From Rikenellaceae bacterium (lineage in GTDB: Bacteria > Bacteroidota > Bacteroidia > Bacteroidales > Rikenellaceae): a DNA stretch of 64,000 nt. Below the pieces are notes generated by a model. That model was given only the letters and a program-made list of their open reading frames with translations. It was not told the DNA's origin and ran no database searches. Shown in pieces: positions 8,513 through 16,587 of the stretch. The stretch covers positions 1-64,000 of the forward strand of contig JAFRZW010000006.1 in NCBI GenBank assembly GCA_017442365.1, written 5' to 3'. The translations under genes and the position numbers were made by a program. The stretch's first letter is position 1. Each line of letters starts with the position of its first letter.

Positions 8513-9670
8513 TTATTCAATTTGTCGATAGTAGGTCAGCGAGTCCGCACCAAGCCCCAAGTCGGGTTGCAGCACCGCTACCAGATCGGCCAGCACCACA
8601 TCGGGATTGACCACCGCCGACTCCCAAAAATCGCTACCGCCTGCCGCCGTCGAGCGTCGATCCGACGAATAGACTCGCCCCTCGCGCACCGCCTTCGCAT
8701 CAGCAAATCGAGGGTGGTCGCGTCGCAGGTCATCAAGCGTAGCATACTGACCCACGTTGATCCAATAGTCGGCCTCGCGCGTCAGCACGTATGCCTGCTC
8801 CAAATCGATGGGTTGCGACGCTGTGCTGTGATTGCCATCATAGATATACCGACCGCCCGCATCTTCCACTAACTGAACGGCATAGCTCCGCGACGAGGGC
8901 ATATACCACGTATCGCGGTAGGGCGTGTTGAACATCACCGTCGGGTGCTCCGTCGCGCTCTCGGCCACTCGCTCACGCAACTCCACGTAGCGTGTTTCGA
9001 TCCCTGCAAAGAGCTCCTCGCCTCGTTCGCGAATGCCCAAAATCTCGGCCACCACAACCGTCCATTCAGCCTTTGCCAATGGCGACTCCTCGACGTAATC
9101 GCCTAAGTAGAAGTATGGTATGCCCAACTCGTCGAGTTTAGCATTTGCCACTCCATTTTCGCCCGCCACGCCATAGATCAGCACCACGTCAGGTCGCAAG
9201 GTCAGCAGTAGCTCGAAATTGATATCCGAGTCGTGTCCAACATCGCGCACACGTCCCGCCTCGGCAGCCTCGCGCACGCGCGTATTGTAAATATAGTCTA
9301 TCCCCGACACGCCGACCACTCGCTCCGTGCAATCCAGCGCGTCGATCATCGCCACGTAGGTCGATGACATACACACCACGCGCTCGGCCGCACCTTCGAT
9401 CACCTGTCCCTCGAAACCTTCGGGAGCGCACTCTCCCTCGCGTGCGATGAACAATCGCTTCTCGACACCCTCGGCTCCCTGCCACGGATTGCGCACCGTC
9501 AGAAGCGTACTTGCCGCGCCTTCGGCACCGCTTATGTCGAATCCCGTTGCGTGGCGAGGTTCATAGATTGCTTGCGAAAACTCCTCAACTCCACGCGCAG
9601 ACTCCCCCGCACACGCCACGAAAAGCGACGCGCACAGCATTATCAACGATATGATTCTCAGTGATTTCAT
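8513..9670 (-). CDS. FepB/BtuF-type substrate-binding lipoprotein (385 aa)
   Basis: Periplasmic binding protein for the adjacent ABC importer. A signal peptide ends LFVAC with the lipidated cysteine at residue 20, tethering it to a membrane. The Peripla_BP_2 fold is recognisable from VVCMSSTYVAMIDALDCTER, the DINFELLLTLRPDVVLIYG segment and the long-helix region before the C-terminal lobe (MFNTPYRDTWYMP, DYWINVGQYATL). It is first of three genes on the strand, 11 bp before the permease, and lies 32 bp after the ClC gene, which has no obvious terminator, so read-through from further upstream is possible. Confidence 0.9.
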   Translation of the reverse strand: MKSLRIISLIMLCASLFVACAGESARGVEEFSQAIYEPRHATGFDISGAEGAASTLLTVRNPWQGAEGVEKRLFIAREGECAPEGFEGQVIEGAAERVVCMSSTYVAMIDALDCTERVVGVSGIDYIYNTRVREAAEAGRVRDVGHDSDINFELLLTLRPDVVLIYGVAGENGVANAKLDELGIPYFYLGDYVEESPLAKAEWTVVVAEILGIRERGEELFAGIETRYVELRERVAESATEHPTVMFNTPYRDTWYMPSSRSYAVQLVEDAGGRYIYDGNHSTASQPIDLEQAYVLTREADYWINVGQYATLDDLRRDHPRFADAKAVREGRVYSSDRRSTAAGGSDFWESAVVNPDVVLADLVAVLQPDLGLGADSLTYYRQIE

Positions 9671-9702
9671 CTGGGGTTAGCCTGTTCTGTTGTCCGTAGC
9701 GA

Positions 9703-11502
9703 CTATTGGCTGATCTCAACCAACTGCTCGCGGTAGGCCGCCAAGATTCGCGACTTGGAGATGAAGCCCAAGTAGTGGTTCTGCTTATCGACCACGGGCA
9801 GCATCCACGTCTTGTTATCCTCAAACTTCTCCAACACACTCTGCATCTGTTCGTGAGGCAGAATCTTATCGGGCGGCTGGATCATATAGTGGGTAATCGG
9901 TGTCGAATACTTCGAACGATCGAACATATCGGCACGCAGGTCGTCCAACTGCACCACGCCCAACAGATCGTCGTCATCATCGACCACGGGGAAGATATTG
10001 CGGTGAGCCTTCGAGATGATCTTCACGATGTCGCCCAACGTAAATGACTCGTCAATGCGCAGGAAGTCGGTCTCCATCAATCGATCGATATGCAGAAAGA
10101 CCAGCACCGATTGATCCTTGTTATGCGTCAGCAACTCGCCACGCTCGCGCAACTGCTTGGTATAGATCGAATCGGGATTGAGATAGTAGTCCAATGCGAA
10201 CGAGATCGACGCTGTAATCATCAGCGGGATAAAGAGTTCGTAACCATTCGACAGCTCGGCAATCAGGAAGATCGAGGTCAGCGGTGCGTTCATCACACCT
10301 GCCATCACACCCGCCATTCCGACCAGCGTGAATGACACGATCGAGAGTTGCATATCGATACCCACCCAACGGAAGATCATATTGAAAACCAACGCCGTCA
10401 GTGCGCCAATGAACGAGCCGACAAACAGCGACGGAGCGAACGTACCGCCCACACCACCTGCCGAGTTGGTTGCAGCCATCGCCACCACCTTGAACAGCAT
10501 CGTCGCCACCACGAACAGGATCACAACCCACTCGATCGTTCTGAATCGGAAGAACAGTGAATTATCGAACAGCGACTGTGTCTCGCCCCTCATCAATGCG
10601 GTCATTGCCTCGTAGCCCTCGCCATACAGCGGCGGGAAGATGAAGATCAGCACACCGATCAGCACACCACCCACAGCCCACTTCTTATACTGCGAATCGA
10701 TGCGACGGAAGATGCGACCGACAGCCGTATTGACCGACGTGAAATAGTACGACATCAATCCGCACAGCACGCCCAAGATGATGAACATCGGGATCTGCGC
10801 CAGCTCGAATTTATCTGTAACAGCGAGTGTTACGGGCAAAATCGGATCGAAACCACGCAGTGTTAATGCCAGCGTCGTAGCCGACAGCGAGGCGATCAGC
10901 AGAGGCGTAACCGAGCCAATCGTGATGTCCAACATCAGGATCTCCAACACGAAGACCACACCCGTAATCGGGGCTTTGAAGATCGACGCCAGCGCCGCAC
11001 CCGCACCGCAACAGAGCAGCAGGGTTACATTTTTATAGTTCAGTCGTGCCAGCTTACCGATATTCGAGCCGATAGCCGCACCCGTCAGCACAATCGGTGC
11101 CTCAGGACCGACCGAACCACCAAAGCCGATAGTCGTAGCACCACCAACGACCGAAGTCCAGCAGTTGTGGCCGCGAATACGCGAATTGCTGCGCGACATT
11201 GCATAGAGCACGCGCGTAACGCCCTCCGAGATATTATCCTTGACCACATACTTCACAAACAGCGTAGCCAGAATAATACCCACAGCGGGATAGATCAGAT
11301 AGAGAAATTGTGCTCGCTCGACAGGGAACCAATTGACCAATCCCGCACGAATGAAGTGCAACAATATCTCGAAAATGTATGTTCCCAAACCAGCCGCCAG
11401 ACCCACCACAGCAGCCAGAACCATCATCAATTGACGGTCGGTCAGACGGTGTGTCAGCCACAGATAGTATTGGTAGAACTTATCGTAGCGTCGTCGCGCC
11501 AT
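9703..11502 (-). CDS. ClC-family chloride channel/antiporter with CBS domains (599 aa)
   Basis: Inner-membrane ClC protein. About eleven hydrophobic segments fill residues 20-430. The ion-path motifs are readable: GFGGSVGPEAPIV (gating glutamate region, GPEAP aligning with the family GREGP) and GGVGGTFAPSLFVG (the GxFxP motif). Two CBS domains follow at about 460-595 (FLRIDESFTLGDIVKIIS, VQLDDLRAD, ILPHEQMQSVLEKF, LGFISKSRI), giving probable nucleotide regulation. The gene starts 33 bp after the trpS stop with no promoter in the gap. Transport mode (channel or H+ antiport) cannot be decided from sequence. Confidence 0.93.
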   Translation of the reverse strand: MARRRYDKFYQYYLWLTHRLTDRQLMMVLAAVVGLAAGLGTYIFEILLHFIRAGLVNWFPVERAQFLYLIYPAVGIILATLFVKYVVKDNISEGVTRVLYAMSRSNSRIRGHNCWTSVVGGATTIGFGGSVGPEAPIVLTGAAIGSNIGKLARLNYKNVTLLLCCGAGAALASIFKAPITGVVFVLEILMLDITIGSVTPLLIASLSATTLALTLRGFDPILPVTLAVTDKFELAQIPMFIILGVLCGLMSYYFTSVNTAVGRIFRRIDSQYKKWAVGGVLIGVLIFIFPPLYGEGYEAMTALMRGETQSLFDNSLFFRFRTIEWVVILFVVATMLFKVVAMAATNSAGGVGGTFAPSLFVGSFIGALTALVFNMIFRWVGIDMQLSIVSFTLVGMAGVMAGVMNAPLTSIFLIAELSNGYELFIPLMITASISFALDYYLNPDSIYTKQLRERGELLTHNKDQSVLVFLHIDRLMETDFLRIDESFTLGDIVKIISKAHRNIFPVVDDDDDLLGVVQLDDLRADMFDRSKYSTPITHYMIQPPDKILPHEQMQSVLEKFEDNKTWMLPVVDKQNHYLGFISKSRILAAYREQLVEISQ

Positions 11503-11535
11503 ACTTATAAACGTTTGTATTTCAGTTTAATGTGA

Positions 11536-12525
11536 TTACATTCGGTGGATACCCATAATGCGGCGTACCTCAGCTACCGTTGCAGCGGCACTTGCGCGCG
11601 CCTTCTCGGCTCCCTCGGCAACCACGCGGCTCAGATATGCCTCGTCGGCATAGATCTCCTTGATACGCTCGCGGATCGGAGCAACGGTGCGGATAATATC
11701 CTCGGCCAGCTGCTTCTTCAAGTCGCCATAGCGAATCGAGCAATCTGCATACCGTTCTTTGAAGAATTGAATGGTATCGGGATCCGAAACAGCCTTCATA
11801 ATTGCAAAAATATTTGCCACGGGCTCCGAAATGGGCGAATTGGGCTCGGTCGGACCCGAATCCGTTACGGCCTTCATCACCTTCTTGCGGATCACCTTAT
11901 CCTCGTCCGAGAGGTAGATGCAGTTACCCTCGCTCTTACCCATCTTGCCGCTACCGTCCAAACCGGGGATCTTGATCAGTTCCTCGCCGAAGTTGTAGGG
12001 CTGGCTCTCGGGGAAGAACTCGACGCCATAGATCGAGTTAAAACGACGAGCATAGAGACGCGTCAGCTCCAAGTGCTGCTCCTGATCCTTACCTACGGGC
12101 ACGCGGGTTGCGCGGTGCAACAGAATATCCGACGCCATCAGCACGGGATAGCACAACAGACCTGCATTGACGTTGTTGGGATTCTTGCGAACCTTATCCT
12201 TGAACGACGCGGTGCGCTCCAACTCGCCCACATAGGCGTGCATCGAGAGCAGCAACGACAGCTCGGCAACCTCCGGAACATCGCTCTGAACGTAGATCGT
12301 AGCCACCTGCGGGTCGAGGCCTGCGGCCAGATACTCAGCCAAGATGTTGCGCACGTTACCGTGCAGCGATGTAGGGTCGGGATGCGTGGTAAGTGCGTGG
12401 TAGTCAGCTATAAAGAAGAAGCAACGATCGGTGTGCTGCATCTTTGTAAAGTTACGAAGTGCGCCGAAGTAGTTACCCAAGTGCAACTGTCCGGTGGGGC
12501 GGATTCCGCTCAATACTGTTTCCAT
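11536..12525 (-). CDS. trpS: Tryptophanyl-tRNA synthetase (329 aa)
   Basis: Class Ic aminoacyl-tRNA synthetase that charges tRNA-Trp in the cytoplasm. The HIGH-equivalent is in PTGQLHLGNYFGAL (about 10-23) and the KMSKS-equivalent is KMGKS at 194-198, followed by the GNCIYLSD loop; length matches bacterial TrpRS. The start METVLSG was chosen over an in-frame ATG 33 nt upstream because it places the start at the universally conserved N-terminus and leaves room for two TAnnTTTG boxes. It is transcribed divergently from the MsbA-like gene and leads into the ClC and ABC genes with small gaps. Confidence 0.96.
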   Translation of the reverse strand: METVLSGIRPTGQLHLGNYFGALRNFTKMQHTDRCFFFIADYHALTTHPDPTSLHGNVRNILAEYLAAGLDPQVATIYVQSDVPEVAELSLLLSMHAYVGELERTASFKDKVRKNPNNVNAGLLCYPVLMASDILLHRATRVPVGKDQEQHLELTRLYARRFNSIYGVEFFPESQPYNFGEELIKIPGLDGSGKMGKSEGNCIYLSDEDKVIRKKVMKAVTDSGPTEPNSPISEPVANIFAIMKAVSDPDTIQFFKERYADCSIRYGDLKKQLAEDIIRTVAPIRERIKEIYADEAYLSRVVAEGAEKARASAAATVAEVRRIMGIHRM

Positions 12526-12555
12526 AATTTGGTATAGTTTTGTGTTTATATTAAT

Positions 12556-12574
12556 CAAATTTAGCGCAAAATTA
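12556..12574 (-). promoter_or_regulatory. Two -7 boxes upstream of trpS
   Basis: The minus strand carries TAATTTTG (12567-12574) and TAAATTTG (12556-12563), both TAnnTTTG matches, 31-49 nt before the trpS ATG. They lie in the 115-bp divergent gap shared with the MsbA-like exporter. Confidence 0.6.
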
Positions 12575-12595
12575 GAGAATTTATTGGGAAAATCG

Positions 12596-12603
12596 TAAAT
12601 TTG
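12596..12603 (+). promoter_or_regulatory. -7 box for the MsbA-like exporter
   Basis: TAAATTTG on the plus strand, 37 nt before the ATG at 12641. No convincing -33 element is seen. Confidence 0.5.
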
Positions 12604-12640
12604 TGGCCTATATTAATCAAAGTATTCGACATTTAACGCG

Positions 12641-14476
12641 ATGAAAACATATCTTCGCCTTCTTGGCTTTGCAAAACCGATCGAAAAGTACGCCATTCCG
12701 TACTTCATTTTTTCGATTTTCTACGCCATCTTCAACACCTTCAACTTCGTGATGATTATCCCGATCGTCAGCGCGCTGTTCAATGTCGAGGGTGTCAATC
12801 AGATTGCGGCGGTCGAGACTCTGCCCCCAATTGAATTTACGATGGACTACTTCTACGCCTTCGTGGGACACGTGCTCTACCTCATTCACGGAACGGATTT
12901 CTCGGCGATCGACGTGATGGTGGTGCTGGCGGTGATTATCTCGGTGTCGGCTTTCATCAGCAATCTGTCGCGCTACCTGGCGCAATGGACAATGGAAAAG
13001 ATGCGCGTCCGCACGCTGCAACGCATTCGCAACTCGTTGTTTGACAACGTGATGGGTCTGCACGTGGGCTTTTTCAGCAACGAGCGTAAGGGCGACATCA
13101 TATCGAAGATCACCTCGGACGTGATGGTCGTGCAGTTCTGCATCACCAACACCTTGCAGGTGGCATTCCGCGACCCACTGCTCATCATCGGTTATCTGAT
13201 CGGTATGTTGCAGATTTCGACCGATTTGAGCCTCTTTGCGGCAATCTATCTGCCGATCGTGGCGGTCATCATCGGCACCATCGTCAAGCGCCTGCGCCAC
13301 CCCGCACGTAAGGGTCAGGAGAGTATGGGCGAGATGGTGAGCGTGATCGACGAATCGCTGACGGGTGTCAAGATCGTGCGCAGCTACAATGCTATCGACT
13401 TTATGCGCTCGAAGTTCCACAAGATCAACGATCAATTCTCGCAGATCACCCTCTCGATGGCTCGCAAGCAACAGATGGCATCGCCGATGAGCGAATTTCT
13501 GGGCATTATGGCTGCCGCAGGCTTGTTGATCTATGGCGGCGTGCTGGTTGTCGATGGGTCGCTGACGGGCGCGGGATTCATCGCCTATCTGGCTATCTTC
13601 TCGCAGATTACGCGCCCCGTGCGCTCGTTTATGGACGCCTTCGCAAATATCAATCAGGGTATCGCAGCGGGCGATCGCGTATTCAGCCTGCTCGACACCA
13701 AGAGCGAGGTTACCGAACCCGAAAATGCAGTCGAACTCAGCGAGTTCAGCGAGCAGATCGAGTTCCGTAACGTACATTTTGCATACGAGACCGACCGCGA
13801 GGTTATCGACGGTCTGAGTTTCACCATTCGCAAGGGCGAAACCATCGCTCTGGTCGGCCCGTCGGGTGGCGGCAAATCGACCACAGCCGACCTCATTCCG
13901 CGCTTTTACGACGTTACTTCGGGCGAGATCGTGATCGACGGTCGCAACATCAAGGAGTACACGCTCGACTCGCTCAATAATAATATAGGTATGGTTTCGC
14001 AGGAGACGATCCTCTTCAACGACACCATCGCTGAGAATATCCGTATGGGACGTCCCACAGCTACCGACGCCGAGGTCGAGGCTGCGGCACGCATTGCCAA
14101 CGCCCACAACTTCATCACCGAGTGCAGCGAGGGCTATGCGACCAACATTGGCGACCGCGGTATGAAGCTCTCGGGTGGTCAGCGTCAGCGACTGAGCATT
14201 GCCCGCGCGGTGTTGAAGAATCCACCGATTCTGATCCTCGACGAGGCAACCTCGGCACTCGATACCGAGAGCGAGCAGCTGGTGCAGGAGGCACTCAATA
14301 CGTTGCTCGAAGGTCGCACGTCGATCATCATTGCCCATCGTCTGAGCACGATCCACAATGCCGATCGCATTCTGGTTATCGACCACGGTCGCATTGCCGA
14401 ACAAGGCACGCACGCCGAGCTGATGGCCGAAGACGGTATCTATGCCAAGCTGATTGCAATGCAGCAGTTGGCATAA
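12641..14476 (+). CDS. MsbA-like ABC exporter, membrane and ATPase domains fused (611 aa)
   Basis: Half-size ABC exporter that works as a homodimer in the inner membrane. An N-terminal six-helix transmembrane domain (about 20-330) is joined to a C-terminal ATPase domain with Walker A GPSGGGKST (406-414), signature LSGGQ (510-514), Walker B ILILDEATSALD with Asp534/Glu535, and an H-loop at IIAHRLSTI. The family includes the lipid A flippase MsbA and multidrug exporters; lipid A transport is a likely but unproven role. It is divergent from trpS and is followed by tRNA-Val after a gap containing an 11-bp tandem repeat. Confidence 0.92.
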   Translation: MKTYLRLLGFAKPIEKYAIPYFIFSIFYAIFNTFNFVMIIPIVSALFNVEGVNQIAAVETLPPIEFTMDYFYAFVGHVLYLIHGTDFSAIDVMVVLAVIISVSAFISNLSRYLAQWTMEKMRVRTLQRIRNSLFDNVMGLHVGFFSNERKGDIISKITSDVMVVQFCITNTLQVAFRDPLLIIGYLIGMLQISTDLSLFAAIYLPIVAVIIGTIVKRLRHPARKGQESMGEMVSVIDESLTGVKIVRSYNAIDFMRSKFHKINDQFSQITLSMARKQQMASPMSEFLGIMAAAGLLIYGGVLVVDGSLTGAGFIAYLAIFSQITRPVRSFMDAFANINQGIAAGDRVFSLLDTKSEVTEPENAVELSEFSEQIEFRNVHFAYETDREVIDGLSFTIRKGETIALVGPSGGGKSTTADLIPRFYDVTSGEIVIDGRNIKEYTLDSLNNNIGMVSQETILFNDTIAENIRMGRPTATDAEVEAAARIANAHNFITECSEGYATNIGDRGMKLSGGQRQRLSIARAVLKNPPILILDEATSALDTESEQLVQEALNTLLEGRTSIIIAHRLSTIHNADRILVIDHGRIAEQGTHAELMAEDGIYAKLIAMQQLA

Positions 14477-14496
14477 CGAGGGCAGAGCTGCGGAAA

Positions 14497-14540
14497 TTTG
14501 CGGATAGTTTGCAGATAGGTCGCGGATAATTTGCGGATAG
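14497..14540 (+). repeat. 11-bp x 4 tandem repeat upstream of tRNA-Val
   Basis: Four contiguous units in exact 11-bp register: TTTGCGGATAG, TTTGCAGATAG, GTCGCGGATAA, TTTGCGGATAG. The unit closely matches the -33 region of the tRNA-Val promoter (TTTGCAGATAC at 14640) and of the tRNA-Glu promoter (TTTGGCAGATAC at 48620). Confidence 0.85.
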
Positions 14541-14639
14541 TTTTCGGTGCTCGGCGACCCCGTTTTGGGCGGTTCGAAGGGCGAAAATTGAGCAAAAATG
14601 AGAAAAAATGCATTTTTTTGCGTTTTTTTGCTCGAAAAA

Positions 14640-14670
14640 TTTGCAGATACAAAAAATTGCCTTACCTTTG
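14640..14670 (+). promoter_or_regulatory. tRNA-Val promoter
   Basis: TTTG (14640-14643), 19-bp spacer, TACCTTTG (14663-14670), then GCACC. The block from CGAAAAATTTG to the -7 box is nearly identical to that of tRNA-Glu at 48620-48651. Confidence 0.8.
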
Positions 14671-14716
14671 CACCGCATTTGAGAGATAACGAATCTTAAA
14701 TGCAAGGTTCTGATTA

Positions 14717-14791
14717 GGGAGTTTAGCTCAGCTGGTTCAGAGCATCTGCCTTACAAGCAGAGGGTCGGCGGTTCGAATCCGTCAACTCCCA
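14717..14791 (+). tRNA. tRNA-Val(UAC)
   Basis: Complete cloverleaf: acceptor GGGAGTT/AACTCCC, D-arm AGCTCAGCTGGTTCAGAGC, anticodon stem TCTGC/GCAGA with loop CTTACAA (anticodon TAC), T-arm ending GTTCGAATCC, discriminator A. CCA is not encoded. Confidence 0.97.
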
Positions 14792-14793
14792 CA

Positions 14794-14823
14794 AAGCGGT
14801 TACAAAATGTAACCGCTTTTTTA
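14794..14823 (+). terminator. Terminator of tRNA-Val
   Basis: AAGCGGTTACA / TGTAACCGCTT stem with an AAA loop followed by T6, immediately after the tRNA. Confidence 0.9.
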
Positions 14824-15002
14824 TTCCCATAAATCACATCAGACAATTTTCAACCGGCGATAGCATCAAACTCGGGATTTTCACGAAGGGAGAGAACAAA
14901 AAAAATCGGACTCTCAGTCAAAAATCAAAAAAAACACCCTCAACGACATTCCAGCAGGCACACAAAAAGATTTTTTCGCCCTCAAAAAAATGGCAAAATT
15001 TG

Positions 15003-15033
15003 TTGTTTTTTAATTTTTATTAGCATAACTTTG
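15003..15033 (+). promoter_or_regulatory. Promoter of the fimbrillin-like locus
   Basis: TTG (15003-15005), 20-bp spacer and TAACTTTG (15026-15033). It would start a transcript near 15040, about 370 nt before the first likely start codon at 15413. Confidence 0.65.
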
Positions 15034-15064
15034 TAGCCTAAACTAACTGTATAACAATGGTTTC

Positions 15065-15146
15065 GTGCGAATTTAGATCTATCTACGGATTTAGTAACTA
15101 CCTGTGGGGGGGGCATTTAGCCTCACTTACGGCTGGTAATTCGCAC
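15065..15146 (+). promoter_or_regulatory. Structured leader element with G8 tract
   Basis: GTGCGAATT (15065-15073) and AATTCGCAC (15138-15146) are exact reverse complements and would close a ~65-nt RNA domain. The loop region contains GGGGGGGG at 15106-15113. No known riboswitch class was recognised. Confidence 0.45.
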
Positions 15147-15412
15147 CAATCACTCACCCATTTTTGCAACTTTTTTGACGACGTTTTTGACAACATCGTC
15201 CGCTACTTTATTGTCATTGCGCAAGAAATTTGCAGTCTTTTCTGCAACACGACAATAACCTTCGCGTCGCAATCCCATCATATTGGCATTAGGTTTTCGT
15301 TCTCCCCTACTATCGCTTGTAGCGACGCGCGAGCGATGGTTTTTTCGACACAAAAGACAACCCAAAATAGTGTAATTATTAATAATCAAAAAAACATAAA
15401 ATTAACGTGAGT

Positions 15413-15568
15413 ATGAGGAAAAGTGTACTTAACTTGGAGCCTTACGAGGCTCCGAAAATTGACTACCTGCTTACAATGGTTGAGCAAGGCTTCCAGCTCT
15501 CGCAGGGAGCAGGTAATGACCCCGATGGTGATGACAATTGGGATCAGTGGGACATTAGTGAAGAATAG
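15413..15568 (+). CDS. Small acidic protein of the fimbrillin locus (51 aa)
   Basis: A 51-codon frame beginning ATG AGG AAA AGT and ending GAA GAA TAG. The protein has a basic N-terminus, a central PYEAPKIDYLLTMVEQGFQL segment and a strongly acidic Asn/Asp/Trp-rich tail (NDPDGDDNWDQW). It has no signal peptide or membrane helix. Its stop is 19 bp before the fimbrillin-like lipoprotein and it follows the long leader, so it is the first gene of the locus. Short proteins with a Y-x-AP core and an acidic end are familiar next to Bacteroidales surface-lipoprotein genes, but I know of no assigned function. Protein-like composition and tight spacing support it; homology was not tested. Confidence 0.7.
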   Translation: MRKSVLNLEPYEAPKIDYLLTMVEQGFQLSQGAGNDPDGDDNWDQWDISEE

Positions 15569-15587
15569 TAAAAAGTGGAGGAAGTAA

Positions 15588-16556
15588 ATGAAAAGAATTT
15601 TAGCATTGGCAATTTTGGCGGCTATGTTCGTCGGTTGCGAGGAGGAAAAGACTCCGGTAGATAAGAATTTTATCCCGACCGGAATATATTTTAATTATGG
15701 CATTGAGGAGACTCGTACATCAGCTACCGTTGACAATGGTACGACCTATTTCTTGTGGACAAAAGGTGACAAGATTGGTGTATCGTGCGAGCAGGCAAAC
15801 GTAACCAACAAAGAGATCGCTCTTCCCGAGCAGTTCGACAACCAAAATCGCGCTTCGTTTGCAACCGGTATCGAGTTCAACGACGCATATGCCAACCATA
15901 CCTTCAACATCTATTATCCTTATAAGGCTAGTAGCGCTGCGTTCCCGGTAAATCCCACTTCGGTTAGCCATACGTTGTCGGCAAACCAGAATGGCAACAT
16001 TGGCGCAAATGACTTTATGTGGGATCAGGTGGTTACCACAAAGGAAAAGCCGACGGCTTGGAGCAATATGAAGCACCCCTTCGCTTATGTCCGTTTCTAC
16101 GTTGTTAACATTGATGACGCAAATACTTCTATCAACGACAAGGAGATCTCGTCGATTACGATTAGCGCTGACGGCATCTTGGCTGGTAACTTTACCGCAG
16201 ACTTCAACAACTTTGCTAAGAACGAGGTAACTTTCGGTGGTGCAACTTCGAATAGCATTACTTTGACTGCACCTTTGAAGGTTTTGTCGAAATCGGCATA
16301 CGCAGAGGCTAAGAAGAATATTCCTAACGACTATCCCGTAATGATTATCAATCCCGCAGGTGTTGGCGCATCGTTTGACGCATCTGTTCAGGTTGTCGGA
16401 ATGGCTCCGCAGAATACTACATTCAAGATGGGCAACCGCAAGTTTGAGGCCAACAACTTCTACAACATTGGCTTGGGCGGTTCATTCGAAGATGGTAAAC
16501 TTACATTCTCGGTAATCGCGTGGGAGCAGGTTACAGCAGATGTTACGTTCAATTAA
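15588..16556 (+). CDS. Fimbrillin-like (Mfa-like) lipoprotein (322 aa)
   Basis: Predicted surface lipoprotein of the FimA/Mfa1-like fimbrillin superfamily, whose members are exported as lipoproteins and assemble into fimbriae after processing. The signal peptide ends MFVGC with the lipidated cysteine at residue 17, followed at once by EEEK, a surface-export type acidic sequence. The fimbrillin N-terminal pattern is ETRTSATVDNG...FLWTKGDKIGV (about 43-65), and beta-strand-rich sequence runs to the end (FAYVRFYVVN, NNFYNIGLGG, FSVIAWEQVTADV). It lies 19 bp after the small protein and 31 bp before the tip-like gene. Which fimbrial subunit class it belongs to is not settled. Confidence 0.82.
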   Translation: MKRILALAILAAMFVGCEEEKTPVDKNFIPTGIYFNYGIEETRTSATVDNGTTYFLWTKGDKIGVSCEQANVTNKEIALPEQFDNQNRASFATGIEFNDAYANHTFNIYYPYKASSAAFPVNPTSVSHTLSANQNGNIGANDFMWDQVVTTKEKPTAWSNMKHPFAYVRFYVVNIDDANTSINDKEISSITISADGILAGNFTADFNNFAKNEVTFGGATSNSITLTAPLKVLSKSAYAEAKKNIPNDYPVMIINPAGVGASFDASVQVVGMAPQNTTFKMGNRKFEANNFYNIGLGGSFEDGKLTFSVIAWEQVTADVTFN

Positions 16557-16587
16557 TTGATAATGATTTAACGACAGAAAGAAAGAT

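Larger units (their letters stand above)
14792..15412. other. Long leader region upstream of the fimbrillin locus
   Basis: About 620 bp without a secure gene. After the tRNA terminator comes an AT-rich stretch, then a promoter (15003-15033), then about 375 nt of probable untranslated leader. The leader contains a 9-bp inverted repeat (15065-15073 with 15138-15146), a run of eight G (15106-15113) and a small TCGCT-TGT-AGCGA hairpin (15312-15324). A 117-codon plus frame (15057-15410) and a 79-codon minus frame (15150-15389) are open, but neither is recognised; the minus one has a lysine- and valine-rich amphipathic C-terminus. Confidence 0.6.

Noticed and set aside
6787..9670. Naming the ABC importer as cobalamin (BtuCDF)
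   Set aside because: No cobalamin riboswitch, BtuB or corrinoid genes are visible; heme and siderophore importers share the same motifs.
9703..11502. ClC protein seemingly lacking the gating glutamate (GSVGP read as GREGP)
   Set aside because: The better register aligns GPEAPIV with GREGPTV, so the gating glutamate is present and no functional claim is warranted.
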